Below, in pieces: positions 44,143 to 53,899 of a stretch of DNA of 64,000 nt. Source of the DNA: Prosthecobacter dejongeii (GTDB taxonomy: Bacteria > Verrucomicrobiota > Verrucomicrobiia > Verrucomicrobiales > Verrucomicrobiaceae); the NCBI RefSeq assembly GCF_014203045.1, contig NZ_JACHIF010000007.1, forward strand, positions 248,001 to 312,000. The letters run 5' to 3'. Numbering within the stretch: the first letter of the stretch is position 1; the number at the start of each line of letters is the position of its first letter. The notes below the pieces were generated by a model that was not told the DNA's origin, did no database searches, and saw only the letters and a program-made list of their open reading frames with translations. The translations under genes were made by a program, and so were the position numbers.

Positions 44143-45578
44143 TGTCGTTACTGCATCCAATGCGCAGGCACACACGCCGTGAGGCGATCCAGGCGGGAGC
44201 GATAGGCCTCTTGGGGTTTGGGATAAATCATCTTACCGCTCTTCATTCACTGGCAGCTCCAGCCTCGCCACCACGGGCGAAATCCGTGATCTACATTTTC
44301 CTTTCAGGCGGCCTTGCGCAGCATGAAAGCTTTGATCTGAAACCAGACGCACCGATGGAAATTCGCGGAGAGTTTAAACCTATCCGCACTCGTACACCAG
44401 GCCTTCACATTTGCGAGCACCTGCCACGACTCGCCAAGATCTCAAACAAATGGTCACTGGTGCGTTCCTTGACCCATGGCAGCAACGATCATTCCTTCAG
44501 TCATCATGTCATGCTGACGGGACGGAGTGAACTGCCGATCGGAATTGATCGGACAAAACCGCAGAAGTCAGATCACCCGAGCATGGCGGCGCTGGCAACA
44601 GCCCTACTGCCACGCACGAACAACCTGCCTCCCGCAATTGTGTTGCCGGATAAGCTGGTCCATCGCACGGGCAGCGTTTTGCCCGGCCAGTTTGGAGCTA
44701 CGTTAGGTGCCAAGCACGACCCTTGGTTTCTAGAAATGTCCCCTTACCATCCCAAGCATTATGGCGCTTTTCCGCAGTATCTATTTCATCATGAGCGAGG
44801 ATTCGAGGTGGATGAGAGTCTGTGCTTTCAAGCACCTCATTTGTCCCTGCCTCATGGCCTAACATTGGATCGCGTGATGGACAGAGTCTCCCTACGCAAT
44901 GCGTTGGAGCAACAGACCGATGACCTAACCACGATCGCTGGAGATGTCTCGTTCGATGCAACTCGCCAAGCGGCCGTGTCATTGTTAGGAAATAGGAAAG
45001 TTCATGAAGCTTTCAGCCTTGATAAAGTGGAACCCAAATGGCTAGACAGATATGGTCGCCACAGCTTTGGCTGGAGTTTGCTGATGGCAAGGCGCTTGGT
45101 GGAAAGTGGGGTGCGAATGGTGCAGGTAAATTTGGGGAATAATGAGACCTGGGATACCCACCAGGCTGCATTCCCAAATTTGAAGAATCATTTGTTACCG
45201 CCCATGGATCAGGCCGTGAGTGCCTTGATCGAAGACCTAGATGCCCAGGGTTTGTTGGATGAGAGCTTGATCGTGATGGGCAGCGAATTTGGTCGCACCC
45301 CGAAGATTTCCAAGCTCAGCGCCACCGCATTGCCTGGACGTGATCATTGGGGGAGCGTTCAAAGCCTGCTGATTGCAGGTGGTGGAGTCAAGGGGGGAAG
45401 GGTGATTGGGGCCAGTGACAAAACAGGAGGCTACCCGGCCAGCGATCCGCAAACTCCCGAAAATTTAGCGGCTACGATTTACGAGGCTCTAGGCTTACCC
45501 CGCGAACAGATGTGGCAGGATTTCACGGGCAGGCCACATACACTTTATATGGGTTCGCCCATCGCGGGTTTAGTCTAA
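44142..45578 (+). CDS. DUF1501 protein, Tat-exported (second of three)
   Basis: 478 aa, or 472 from the ATG at 44160. The twin-arginine signal is HTRREAIQAGAIGLLGFG. Body motifs are VIYIFLSGGLAQHESFDLK, HGSNDHSFSHHVMLTGR and GSEFGRTPKI with PGRDHWGSV. It is clearly more distant from the first and third copies than they are from each other. It lacks their N-terminal CDGxSRRDFL block and has the shorter, classical Tat leader. It follows the first copy by 46 bases. A separate substrate within the same pathway is a reasonable inference. Confidence 0.88.
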   Translation: MSLLHPMRRHTRREAIQAGAIGLLGFGINHLTALHSLAAPASPPRAKSVIYIFLSGGLAQHESFDLKPDAPMEIRGEFKPIRTRTPGLHICEHLPRLAKISNKWSLVRSLTHGSNDHSFSHHVMLTGRSELPIGIDRTKPQKSDHPSMAALATALLPRTNNLPPAIVLPDKLVHRTGSVLPGQFGATLGAKHDPWFLEMSPYHPKHYGAFPQYLFHHERGFEVDESLCFQAPHLSLPHGLTLDRVMDRVSLRNALEQQTDDLTTIAGDVSFDATRQAAVSLLGNRKVHEAFSLDKVEPKWLDRYGRHSFGWSLLMARRLVESGVRMVQVNLGNNETWDTHQAAFPNLKNHLLPPMDQAVSALIEDLDAQGLLDESLIVMGSEFGRTPKISKLSATALPGRDHWGSVQSLLIAGGGVKGGRVIGASDKTGGYPASDPQTPENLAATIYEALGLPREQMWQDFTGRPHTLYMGSPIAGLV

Positions 45579-45648
45579 AAAAACACGGCTGACATAATCT
45601 GGAGCTCATCATACGTATTGTTTTTGATTCGAACTATCTCCTGCAATC

Positions 45649-46992
45649 ATGCTTTCGATCCACGGTTCTTCACACTCAGGGTTTTGCGATGGCAGAAGTC
45701 GCCGTGACTTTTTGAAAATCGGCGGATTGGCCATGGGTGGGTTTTCGCTACCTCAACTCCTGAAGGCTGAATCGCAACAAGGCAGCCGAACGAAACACAA
45801 AGCAGTCATCATGGTCTTCCTGCCTGGTGGGCCCGCGCATCAAGACATCTTTGATTTGAAGCCGGATGCTCCCTCTGAAATTCGGGGGGAATTTAAGCCC
45901 ATTTCGACGAATGTGGCAGGAATACAAATCTGCGAGTTGCTTCCCCGAATGGCCAAGATCATGGATAAGTGTACGCTTATTCGCTCGATGGCAGATTGCG
46001 ATAGCAGTCACGATGCTTTTCAATGTCTGACGGGGCGCAGTGGCAAACGACAGCCTCCTGGTGGCTGGCCGGCGATGGGCGCGATTGTCTCTCGTTTACA
46101 AGGCCCTGTAAATTCCGCCATGCCGCCTTTCGTGGGGCTTTCCCCCAAAATGGGACATGCACCTTGGGCAAGAAATGGCGAGCCTGGTTATCTAGGCGTC
46201 GCTCATGCTCCATTCCAGCCAAACCGGGGCGGTGGCACCGATGACATGACTCTGCATGGGATTTCGCTCGATCGTCTGCATGATCGCGCGGGTCTGTTAA
46301 AGAGTTTTGATCAGCTTCGCCGTGACATGGATGCCAGTGGATTGATGAGCGGCTTGGACGCTTTTAATCAACAAGCGCTAGGCGTCTTAACGAGTCCTAA
46401 GTTGCTGCAGGCACTCGACTTGAGCCGAGAAAATCAACGGATAACGGCACGCTATGGTCAGGGGGAAAATCGAAATCGTGATGATGGTGGACCTCGCCTA
46501 ACAGAGCACTTTTTAGCGGCTCGTCGCTTGGTGGAGGCAGGGGCACGTGTCGTCACTCTAGGCTTCAGTCGTTGGGATTATCATGCCAATAATTTTGGCC
46601 AACTTCGCGAAGATCTCCCTCTTCTTGACAGTGCTCTAAGTGCCTTGATCACTGATTTGCATGAACGGGGTTTGGATGAAGATGTGGCCGTCGTCGTGTG
46701 GGGCGAATTCGGTCGCACTCCCACCATCAACCCCAAAGGAGGTCGTGATCACTGGCCCCGTGTTTCCTGCGCTCTAATGGCAGGTGGCGGAATGAAGCAT
46801 GGGCAGGTCATTGGTGCTACGGATAAACTGGCGGGAGAGGCGACTGATCGTCCCGTGGCCTTCGGAGAGGTATTTGCCACGCTTTATCAGCACCTCGGAA
46901 TTGATGTGAACAAAGTCACTCTTGATGACCTTAGTGGTCGCCCTCAATACCTCATTGAAGGCGGCTACCCAGCCATGCCCGAATTGATTTAA
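45649..46992 (+). CDS. DUF1501 protein, Tat-exported (third of three)
   Basis: 447 aa. It is close to the first copy, beginning [14 protein letters not shown] and then [15 protein letters not shown]. Later come [30 protein letters not shown] with GGRDHWPRV, and the shared end [15 protein letters not shown]. The near-identical N-terminal block and C-terminus show that copies one and three come from one duplication, with copy two between them. It is 14 bases from the DUF1549/DUF1553 gene, which supports translation from one message. Confidence 0.9.
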   Translation: MLSIHGSSHSGFCDGRSRRDFLKIGGLAMGGFSLPQLLKAESQQGSRTKHKAVIMVFLPGGPAHQDIFDLKPDAPSEIRGEFKPISTNVAGIQICELLPRMAKIMDKCTLIRSMADCDSSHDAFQCLTGRSGKRQPPGGWPAMGAIVSRLQGPVNSAMPPFVGLSPKMGHAPWARNGEPGYLGVAHAPFQPNRGGGTDDMTLHGISLDRLHDRAGLLKSFDQLRRDMDASGLMSGLDAFNQQALGVLTSPKLLQALDLSRENQRITARYGQGENRNRDDGGPRLTEHFLAARRLVEAGARVVTLGFSRWDYHANNFGQLREDLPLLDSALSALITDLHERGLDEDVAVVVWGEFGRTPTINPKGGRDHWPRVSCALMAGGGMKHGQVIGATDKLAGEATDRPVAFGEVFATLYQHLGIDVNKVTLDDLSGRPQYLIEGGYPAMPELI

Positions 46993-47006
46993 AATTTGTA
47001 GCTTTC

Positions 47007-49196
47007 ATGCGCGTCTCATTTCTTTTTTGTCTTTGGATCACCAGCTTAAGCTATGCAGCGGAAGCTCCACGGCGTTTAAACTTCGCCAATGACATCGTGC
47101 CTATTTTGACAAAGGGGGGATGCAATTCCGGTGGCTGCCATGGCAAAGCTAGCGGTCAAAACGGCTTCAAGCTATCTCTGCTTGGCTTTGAACCTCAGGA
47201 AGACTACGAACACATCGTGAAAGAAGCCCGCGGGCGTCGTCTCTTTCCCGCATCACCAGAACAAAGTCTGCTTTTAACCAAAGGCACTGCCCAGTTGCCT
47301 CATGGCGGTGGCAAAAAGTTAGACCCTAAATCTGAAGATTATCAGGACCTCGTTCGCTGGATCCGGGAAGGCATGCCCTATGGCAAAGATACCGACCCCA
47401 AGATGACTCACATCCATGTGGAACCCGCTGTTTTGACAATGCCGCTCAAAGGCAGCCAACAACTGAAAGTCACCGCTCATTACACTGATGGCTCCACAAG
47501 AGATGTCACGAAGAGAGCGCTTTATGAGCCTAATGAAAAAGCCATGGCGGAAGCCAGTGAGTCAGGCAAGGTCACCCTTTTTGACCTGCCGGGTGATGTC
47601 GCTGTGATGGTGCGTTATCAGGGGAAAGTCACCACCTTTCGTGCCACAATCCCACTTGGAGCACCAGTGGAACAGACACCACCCGTGCGAAATTTCATTG
47701 ATGAGCTGGTCATCGCCAAACTGAAGGTGATCGGCATGCCGCCATCAGAGATATGTGACGATGCCACTTTCCTACGTCGCGTCACCTTGGACGTCACTGG
47801 ACGTTTACCCACTCCAGAGGAGATGAAGGACTTTCTGGCCTCTAAAGATACCAACAAGCGTGCATTGCGTGTCGCTGAACTGGTCGATAGTCCCGAGTAT
47901 GCAGAATACTTCGCCAACAAATGGAGCGCACTGCTCCGCAATCAACGCACCCAACCCAGCTATGCACGCGGGAGCTATCTTTTCTGGTCATGGATCCGCG
48001 ATAGCCTCGCAGATAACAAACCGTTTGACCAAATCGCTCGCGAGGTCGTGACCGCCTCGGGTAGTTTGGATCAGCATCCACCCGTGGCTTGGTATCGGCA
48101 GGTGAAAGAGCCCAAACAGCAAATGGAAGATGTGGCTCAGCTTTTTCTTGGCACGCGCATGCAGTGTGCCCAGTGTCATCATCACCCTTTCGAAAAATGG
48201 AGCCAGCAAGACTATTATGGCTTCGCCGCTTTCTTTGCCAATGTCAGTCGCAAAGCCTCGGGCGCGAAAGATGAAGATCTGGTTTTTAATAAGCGTGGCC
48301 TCGCCCAAATGATGAATATCCGCACCAAACAGCCTGTGTCTCCCACCAGTCTAGGAGGGGAGGCTTTAAAGCTCCGGCCAGAGCAGGATCCTCGCCAGAC
48401 ATTGGCTGACTGGATGAGCCGTGAAGACAATCCGTTCTTTGCACACACACTGGTGAATCGTTATTGGAAACATTTTTTCAATCGTGGGCTTGTGGAGCCG
48501 GAGGACGACATGCGCGAAACAAATCCGCCCGTGAATCCAGAACTCCTAAATGCTTTGGCCACTGAATTCGTAAAGAGCGGCTATGATTTGAAACGATTGG
48601 TACGCACCATCACGAATTCTTCTACATACCAGCTCAGTGCTCAGCCTAACCAGTGGAATGCCAAAGACCGCCAAAGTTTCAGTCGTTATTATCCCAAACG
48701 TCTGAATGCTGAAGTGTTATATGATGCCGTAAACAATCTGTTGGAAACTGAAAGCAAGTTTGCCGGTCAAGCACCCGGCACACGAGCGGTGGCATTACCC
48801 GACAATAGCTACAATCAAAGCACCTATTTCCTCAATGTCTTTGGGCGTCCAGACTCATCAAGCGCTTGTGAATGTGAGCGCACGCAGGAGGCCAGTTTGG
48901 CTCAAAGCCTCCACTTGTTGAATGCAGCAGACATTCAGACTCAGCTCGCGCGGCAGGATGGTCGTGCAGATCGTATGGCCAAAGACATGCGACCTGATGA
49001 TGACAAAATCACAGATGTGTATCATTTGGCGCTGAGCCGTGACCCGACTCCTAAAGAACTCCATTTAGCCCAGGAGCACCTAACCAAAAAGATCATTGGT
49101 AAAAAGGATCTTGAGCTGATGACCAGTCGAAAAGAAGCTTTTGAGGATATTCTCTGGGCCTTGATGAATACCAAAGAGTTTCTGTTCAACCATTAA
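47007..49196 (+). CDS. DUF1549/DUF1553 protein with haem motifs and Ig-like domain
   Basis: 729 aa. A signal peptide (about 1-17) precedes a planctomycete-type cytochrome region with C39-NSGG-C44-H45, a CX4CH variant. Next is a bacterial Ig-like group 2 domain (about 135-220), DUF1549 (about 230-430) with a standard haem-type site C387-AQ-C390-H391, and DUF1553 (about 470-715) including ADWMSREDNPFFAHTLVNRY. Such proteins occur with DUF1501 proteins and are thought to act in the periplasm, possibly in electron transfer or polymer processing. Whether haem is bound at the CX4CH site is not certain. Confidence 0.93.
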   Translation: MRVSFLFCLWITSLSYAAEAPRRLNFANDIVPILTKGGCNSGGCHGKASGQNGFKLSLLGFEPQEDYEHIVKEARGRRLFPASPEQSLLLTKGTAQLPHGGGKKLDPKSEDYQDLVRWIREGMPYGKDTDPKMTHIHVEPAVLTMPLKGSQQLKVTAHYTDGSTRDVTKRALYEPNEKAMAEASESGKVTLFDLPGDVAVMVRYQGKVTTFRATIPLGAPVEQTPPVRNFIDELVIAKLKVIGMPPSEICDDATFLRRVTLDVTGRLPTPEEMKDFLASKDTNKRALRVAELVDSPEYAEYFANKWSALLRNQRTQPSYARGSYLFWSWIRDSLADNKPFDQIAREVVTASGSLDQHPPVAWYRQVKEPKQQMEDVAQLFLGTRMQCAQCHHHPFEKWSQQDYYGFAAFFANVSRKASGAKDEDLVFNKRGLAQMMNIRTKQPVSPTSLGGEALKLRPEQDPRQTLADWMSREDNPFFAHTLVNRYWKHFFNRGLVEPEDDMRETNPPVNPELLNALATEFVKSGYDLKRLVRTITNSSTYQLSAQPNQWNAKDRQSFSRYYPKRLNAEVLYDAVNNLLETESKFAGQAPGTRAVALPDNSYNQSTYFLNVFGRPDSSSACECERTQEASLAQSLHLLNAADIQTQLARQDGRADRMAKDMRPDDDKITDVYHLALSRDPTPKELHLAQEHLTKKIIGKKDLELMTSRKEAFEDILWALMNTKEFLFNH

Positions 49197-49200
49197 GCTC

Positions 49201-51498
49201 ATGCGTATTTCACCTCCGACGATGGTGTTTCGCCATGTCAAGATCATCGCGCTGCTGCTTGCAGGTACGGCCACGTCTATTTGGGCTCAGGCTAGTTTTC
49301 CTTCTCCTGTACTTACCTCCATCACACCACTTGGTGGGAAGCCCGGCAGCCATGTTGAAATTCAATTCAGAGGATCGGATTTGGACGGGGCTAAGACGCT
49401 CCTGCTTAGCAGTCTGAGCCGGACGGATTCTCGCAGTCTCCAACTCGAGCCCGTGGCAGGAAAGAAGGGGATGTTAGGAGTTCAACTGCCAAATAACCTG
49501 CCTAACGACTTCTATGATGTGAGACTGGTCGGACGATATGGGGTGTCAAATCCCCGAGTCTTTCAGGTGAGTCACCTTGATAACGTGGAATCTCCTGGCT
49601 CGAATTCCAAGTCAGATCGAGCTTTGAAAGTGCCATTAAATGCCGCCATCCAGGGTGTTTTCAAAGAAAGCATTCCGCATTGGTTTGCCTTCGATGCTCA
49701 GAAGGGCCAAAGAATCTTGGGCGTTTTTGTCGGGGCTAACTTTGGCTCTAGAGTATCCTTGGTGGGGGCCGTCATAGATCATTCCGGTCGCGAATGGGCT
49801 AGGTTAAGAGATGGTCTGCTGGACTTTACGGCACCGAGCGACGGAGAGTTTAAGCTGCGCATAAACGATCTCATGTTTGGCGCTGGCGACGAGTATGGCT
49901 ACCGCCTCAACCTAACAACAGGTGCAGTGGTATGGGGCATCGCGGGAGACGTTGCTTACGGATGGAATCTGCCAGGCGGTAAGGCCGAACATGGGCTGCG
50001 AATCAGCCAGGCCAATTCTTTGGAGCGTCTGGTTGTGGACTCAGTGAAGAAAGCGGATCTTCTTTCCACCAGCCCTGTTATCCCATTTATCCTTGGAAAA
50101 GAAGCAGATACCGTAGCTCCGCCTGCGGCATCTCCTATTCTCCTTCAACTGGACCAACAAACTGGAGGCTGGTTTCCTGAAAACGGAGCCTCGCAAAGCT
50201 TTGAGCTGGCTTTTAAAGCAGGGGAACGTTTTACCTTAGAGGTGATTTCTCAGCAAATGGGCCTCCCAACGGATCCACTTTTGCTCATTGAATCCGTGAA
50301 GAAAGACAGTGCAGGGAAAGAGAGTCTGACTCTCCAAGCCGATGTTAACGACCCAGTTGTGAATATTCCAGGCCCCTCGGTGCGTCTCAGTCGTTTGGAC
50401 CCTTTTTACAGTTATGAAGCAAAAGCCGACGGCGTCTTTAGACTCTCGTTGAGTGATCCGCTCAATGCGGCTAATGGAAGACGTTACCCTTATCGTCTGA
50501 GGGTTTCAAAGATCATCGAATCGCGAGTGGAGAACGCCATCGCCATTCACCCTACACTACCTCCTGTAGCGGCTACGGGTCCTTATGAGATACCGAGTGC
50601 CAATGTTTGGCGTCAAGGCGTGACTGCCATCGAGGTTTTTTTGCCCGGGCGCTCGGCCAGCAGTGAATTCGTGAATCTGACGGTGACGGATCTTCCCCAA
50701 GGTGTCACCTGCTTAGGGGGCTTTGTAGGGAAAGGCCAATCATTGGGCTACATTGGCTTTCAAGCATCAAAAGATGCACCATTGGGAGCCTCAGTTCTGG
50801 CGGGGCTAAGGCAGACTGCCTTCCTTAACTGGGCCCTGAAAGACACGGGGCGCGAGGTGATGTCCACCCGCCTCGCTGGACCTCCTGCTCTGGGCGTGGT
50901 TGCAGAGCAGGCTCCCGCCATCATCGAATGCATAACACCCGGGATTCTAGAAGCGAGTCCCGAAGGAAAGCTGGAATTGGCGTTCAAAGCCACGCGTCAC
51001 AATGCCTGTATAGATGCGCTAAAGCTGAAAGTATTGGGGCTCGTAGATGTGACTAAAGCACCTGAACTGACGATCCCCGCGAAAGCACTGGAGGGGAAAT
51101 TGAGGATGGATGTGAAGGCCCTGAAGCTGGCTCCAGGAGAATACGGTTTTATCCTGCAAGGTCCAGCAAGGATGCCTTACCGACGTGAAGGGGCTGCGAT
51201 CGCTGAAGCCGAGGCCCTTGTAAAGATAGCCTCGCAGTCGCGGACGGACATCCAAAAAGAATTGGAGGCTGTGAATGTCACTTTGAAAGCACTCAAGCCT
51301 GAAGATCAAGCAGGCCGAGCTCAGTTCCAGATCCAAATGAAAGAATTGACAGCGAAGATGGCAAAGGCTGATCAAGCCAAAGCGGTAGCTATTAAGACAC
51401 TGAAAGATCTCACCGCTAAAAACCCCGCCAAAGACACCACATTCATTGTTTATTCCAACCCTATTCGGATTCGGGTGAAGGAGGCTGCCAAGAAATGA
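49201..51498 (+). CDS. Secreted multi-domain beta protein with C-terminal coiled coil
   Basis: 765 aa. A signal peptide (about 13-30, ending SIWAQA) is followed by an IPT/TIG-like beta domain (about 35-120, with VLTSITPLGGKPGSHVEIQF). Two pre-peptidase C-terminal-like beta domains follow (for example VPLNAAIQGVFKESIPHWF). A helical C-terminal segment (about 675-745) looks like a coiled coil rich in Lys, Ala and Glu. There are no catalytic motifs. Proteins of this layout commonly accompany DUF1501 and cytochrome genes in these bacteria. It starts 4 bases after the previous stop and its own stop overlaps the next start, so translation is probably coupled. Confidence 0.8.
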   Translation: MRISPPTMVFRHVKIIALLLAGTATSIWAQASFPSPVLTSITPLGGKPGSHVEIQFRGSDLDGAKTLLLSSLSRTDSRSLQLEPVAGKKGMLGVQLPNNLPNDFYDVRLVGRYGVSNPRVFQVSHLDNVESPGSNSKSDRALKVPLNAAIQGVFKESIPHWFAFDAQKGQRILGVFVGANFGSRVSLVGAVIDHSGREWARLRDGLLDFTAPSDGEFKLRINDLMFGAGDEYGYRLNLTTGAVVWGIAGDVAYGWNLPGGKAEHGLRISQANSLERLVVDSVKKADLLSTSPVIPFILGKEADTVAPPAASPILLQLDQQTGGWFPENGASQSFELAFKAGERFTLEVISQQMGLPTDPLLLIESVKKDSAGKESLTLQADVNDPVVNIPGPSVRLSRLDPFYSYEAKADGVFRLSLSDPLNAANGRRYPYRLRVSKIIESRVENAIAIHPTLPPVAATGPYEIPSANVWRQGVTAIEVFLPGRSASSEFVNLTVTDLPQGVTCLGGFVGKGQSLGYIGFQASKDAPLGASVLAGLRQTAFLNWALKDTGREVMSTRLAGPPALGVVAEQAPAIIECITPGILEASPEGKLELAFKATRHNACIDALKLKVLGLVDVTKAPELTIPAKALEGKLRMDVKALKLAPGEYGFILQGPARMPYRREGAAIAEAEALVKIASQSRTDIQKELEAVNVTLKALKPEDQAGRAQFQIQMKELTAKMAKADQAKAVAIKTLKDLTAKNPAKDTTFIVYSNPIRIRVKEAAKK

Positions 51499-53885
51499 AA
51501 CATTTACTTCTTCGCCTAACTCTGTTTTTGGCGCACGCGCTTTCCAGTGAGGGCGCGACGATTAATTTTGAAAAACAGCTTTGGCCTGTTTTGAAAGACA
51601 ATTGCCTTGCCTGCCATAACAAGACCACCACCAAAGGTGAGCTGAATATGGAAACACCTGAACTCATGATAGAGGGAGGTGAAAACGGTAAGGGCATCGA
51701 AAGAGGGCAGGGGGATAAGAGTCTGATTTATCTAGCGGCTGCTGGAGAATGGGATTCTGAAATGCCGCCGAAGAGCAACAAAGTAGGGGCGGTGAAACTG
51801 ACATCGGGCGAGCTAGCACTGCTGAAACAGTGGATTGATGAGGGCGCACTTTATTTAGCCAAACAACACCGAGTGATCGCCTGGGAGCCTTTGCCAGAAA
51901 GTTTTCGGCCCATCTATGCCACCGCCATCACAGCAAATGCGCAATATGCAGCAGCCGCGCGAGGAAATCAGGTGACTTTGTACCATCTGCCGACAGCGAA
52001 GCCAGTGACACGCCTAACCGATGATTTGTTAATCAAGTCAGGCCTCTATAAAAAGCCTGGAGTCGCACATCGTGATGTCATTCCCTCCATGGCTTTCAGT
52101 CCAGATGGCACACGACTGGCTACGGGAAGTTTCAGAGAGGTTAAAATCTGGCATCGCGAAGAGCTTAAGCCGAGACCTTCGACAGCCCTCGCTTCTTCGA
52201 GCAATTCAAAACTCACTCTTGTTAAGTCTTTGCCCGATACGGTGACTCTCATGGATCAATCGACTGGCGGCAAGCTACGCGACTTTAAGCATGGGGCAGC
52301 CATTTCAGCTTTTGCACTCAGTGCGAATCATCAGCGCCTCGCTACAAGTGCAGCCGATCATCAAATCAAGATTTGGGAAGTCGCGACCGGCAAAATGTTG
52401 GTGAACATTCAAGGAGATTTTGCCACTGAACTAGCCTTGAGAGATAAAGCGAATGCCATTGCTCGATCAACTTCTGAAGGGAGCTGGCAGACCGCAGCGA
52501 TTGCCAAAGCTGAGAAAGAAAATACCGATCTCGCTACTCAATTAAAGAAAGTCAAGGAACTCGCTGACATCGCTAGAAAAGAACGTGATGACAAAGCCAA
52601 GGCACTGAAACTCAAGCAAGATGCGCAGACAGCTGCGAGCAAGACACTAGCCGAATCCGAGGCCCTCTTGGAAAAGTCTTTCGAAAGTAAGAAGGATGCT
52701 GCAATGATCCAAAAAAATAAGGCATCCATTGAGGCAGCCACGGCCGCTAAGAATCAATTGACTGAGGCCCAGGAAGCTTTCAAGCGAGCAGAAACAGCTA
52801 TCCAGGATGCCGAGATGGAAATCACGCTGGTGACTAAGGCTATGGCCAAGGCCACTGGGGCTGTGACAGCAGCTAAACAAGCTCTTGAACTAGCCAAGAA
52901 GGACCTGGCAGCAGCTACCCTGACAAAAAATGAAGCCACTAAAGCTCACGCCTCAGCCATCCCCATTCAGTCATTTCTATGTTTTTCACCCGATGCACTG
53001 CAAGTGGCGGGCGTGGACACTGCCGGCGAAGTCCGTGTCTGGTCCGCAGAAACAGGAGTTCCTATCAGCCAACAAAGGGTGAACGAAATCGGTCAAGTTC
53101 AGGCCTTGGATTGGCCAACTCCTGCAGGTTGGGTGATCACAGGGAGTCAAGCGAGCTTACTGTTTCCCGATGAGTCGCAGGCGATCTGGAAACTTGAACG
53201 CACCGTAGGAAGTGGGGATGATAAATCCGTTATCACAGATCGGGTGAATGCTTTGGCTTTTTCAGCAGATGGCCGAACCCTAGCCATTGGCAGTGGTGAA
53301 CCTTCACGCAGCGGCGATATTCTTCTTTGGGGAGTTGCTGAAAATAAGGTGATTGCCAACTACAACGAGCGTCATCTGGATAGTGTGTTGTGCCTGGATT
53401 TTTCACCCGATGGAAAGCTGCTGGCGTCAGGAGGTGCGGATAAAGTCGCGCGTATCACGGATCTCAGCACGGGTAAAGTACTCAAGGTTTTTGAGGGGCA
53501 TACACATCATGTGTTAGGCCTATCTTGGCGTTATGATGGGCGGATGCTTGCTACCGCAGGGGCGGACAATGTGGTTAAGATTTGGGATTGGACAGCAGGA
53601 GATCGGCGCAAGAATGTGGAAGGGTGGGATAAGGAAGTCACTGCGACGGACTATCTAGGCGGCAGCGATACCCTGGCCACAACCTCAGGAGATGGCCGGG
53701 TCAGGATCATAAACAGTGCAGGAGCAGAAGTGAAATCTCTTCCCGGCGTTAAGGACTTTATGAATGCACTCGCGATTAACCGCACAGGGGATTGGCTGGT
53801 GGCGGGCGGTGAGGAAGGGGTACTGCACGTTTGGCGCGTTACTTCAGGGAAAGAGATCGCTCGTTTCACTCCCGAGCCCCATTGA
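51495..53885 (+). CDS. Secreted c-type cytochrome fused to WD40 repeats with an inserted coiled coil
   Basis: 796 aa. A signal peptide (about 1-20) precedes a haem site C37-LA-C40-H41 in the planctomycete cytochrome domain (about 20-110). WD40 repeats start near 130. The propeller is interrupted at about 315-485 by a long Ala/Lys/Glu-rich coiled coil (ATQLKKVKELADIARKERDD and similar). WD40 repeats then resume to the end, for example LSWRYDGRMLATAGADNVV and VKIWDW. The start ATG overlaps the stop of the preceding gene by four bases (ATGA), so the two are translationally coupled. It is the last gene of the operon and meets a convergent gene 14 bases on. Confidence 0.92.
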   Translation: MKHLLLRLTLFLAHALSSEGATINFEKQLWPVLKDNCLACHNKTTTKGELNMETPELMIEGGENGKGIERGQGDKSLIYLAAAGEWDSEMPPKSNKVGAVKLTSGELALLKQWIDEGALYLAKQHRVIAWEPLPESFRPIYATAITANAQYAAAARGNQVTLYHLPTAKPVTRLTDDLLIKSGLYKKPGVAHRDVIPSMAFSPDGTRLATGSFREVKIWHREELKPRPSTALASSSNSKLTLVKSLPDTVTLMDQSTGGKLRDFKHGAAISAFALSANHQRLATSAADHQIKIWEVATGKMLVNIQGDFATELALRDKANAIARSTSEGSWQTAAIAKAEKENTDLATQLKKVKELADIARKERDDKAKALKLKQDAQTAASKTLAESEALLEKSFESKKDAAMIQKNKASIEAATAAKNQLTEAQEAFKRAETAIQDAEMEITLVTKAMAKATGAVTAAKQALELAKKDLAAATLTKNEATKAHASAIPIQSFLCFSPDALQVAGVDTAGEVRVWSAETGVPISQQRVNEIGQVQALDWPTPAGWVITGSQASLLFPDESQAIWKLERTVGSGDDKSVITDRVNALAFSADGRTLAIGSGEPSRSGDILLWGVAENKVIANYNERHLDSVLCLDFSPDGKLLASGGADKVARITDLSTGKVLKVFEGHTHHVLGLSWRYDGRMLATAGADNVVKIWDWTAGDRRKNVEGWDKEVTATDYLGGSDTLATTSGDGRVRIINSAGAEVKSLPGVKDFMNALAINRTGDWLVAGGEEGVLHVWRVTSGKEIARFTPEPH

Positions 53886-53899
53886 AAGCGTCTTGTGGA

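Noticed and set aside
42563..53885. tRNA-Leu as attachment site of an island carrying the DUF1501 operon
   Set aside because: No second copy of the tRNA 3' end, no integrase and no clear base-composition break were found in the window.
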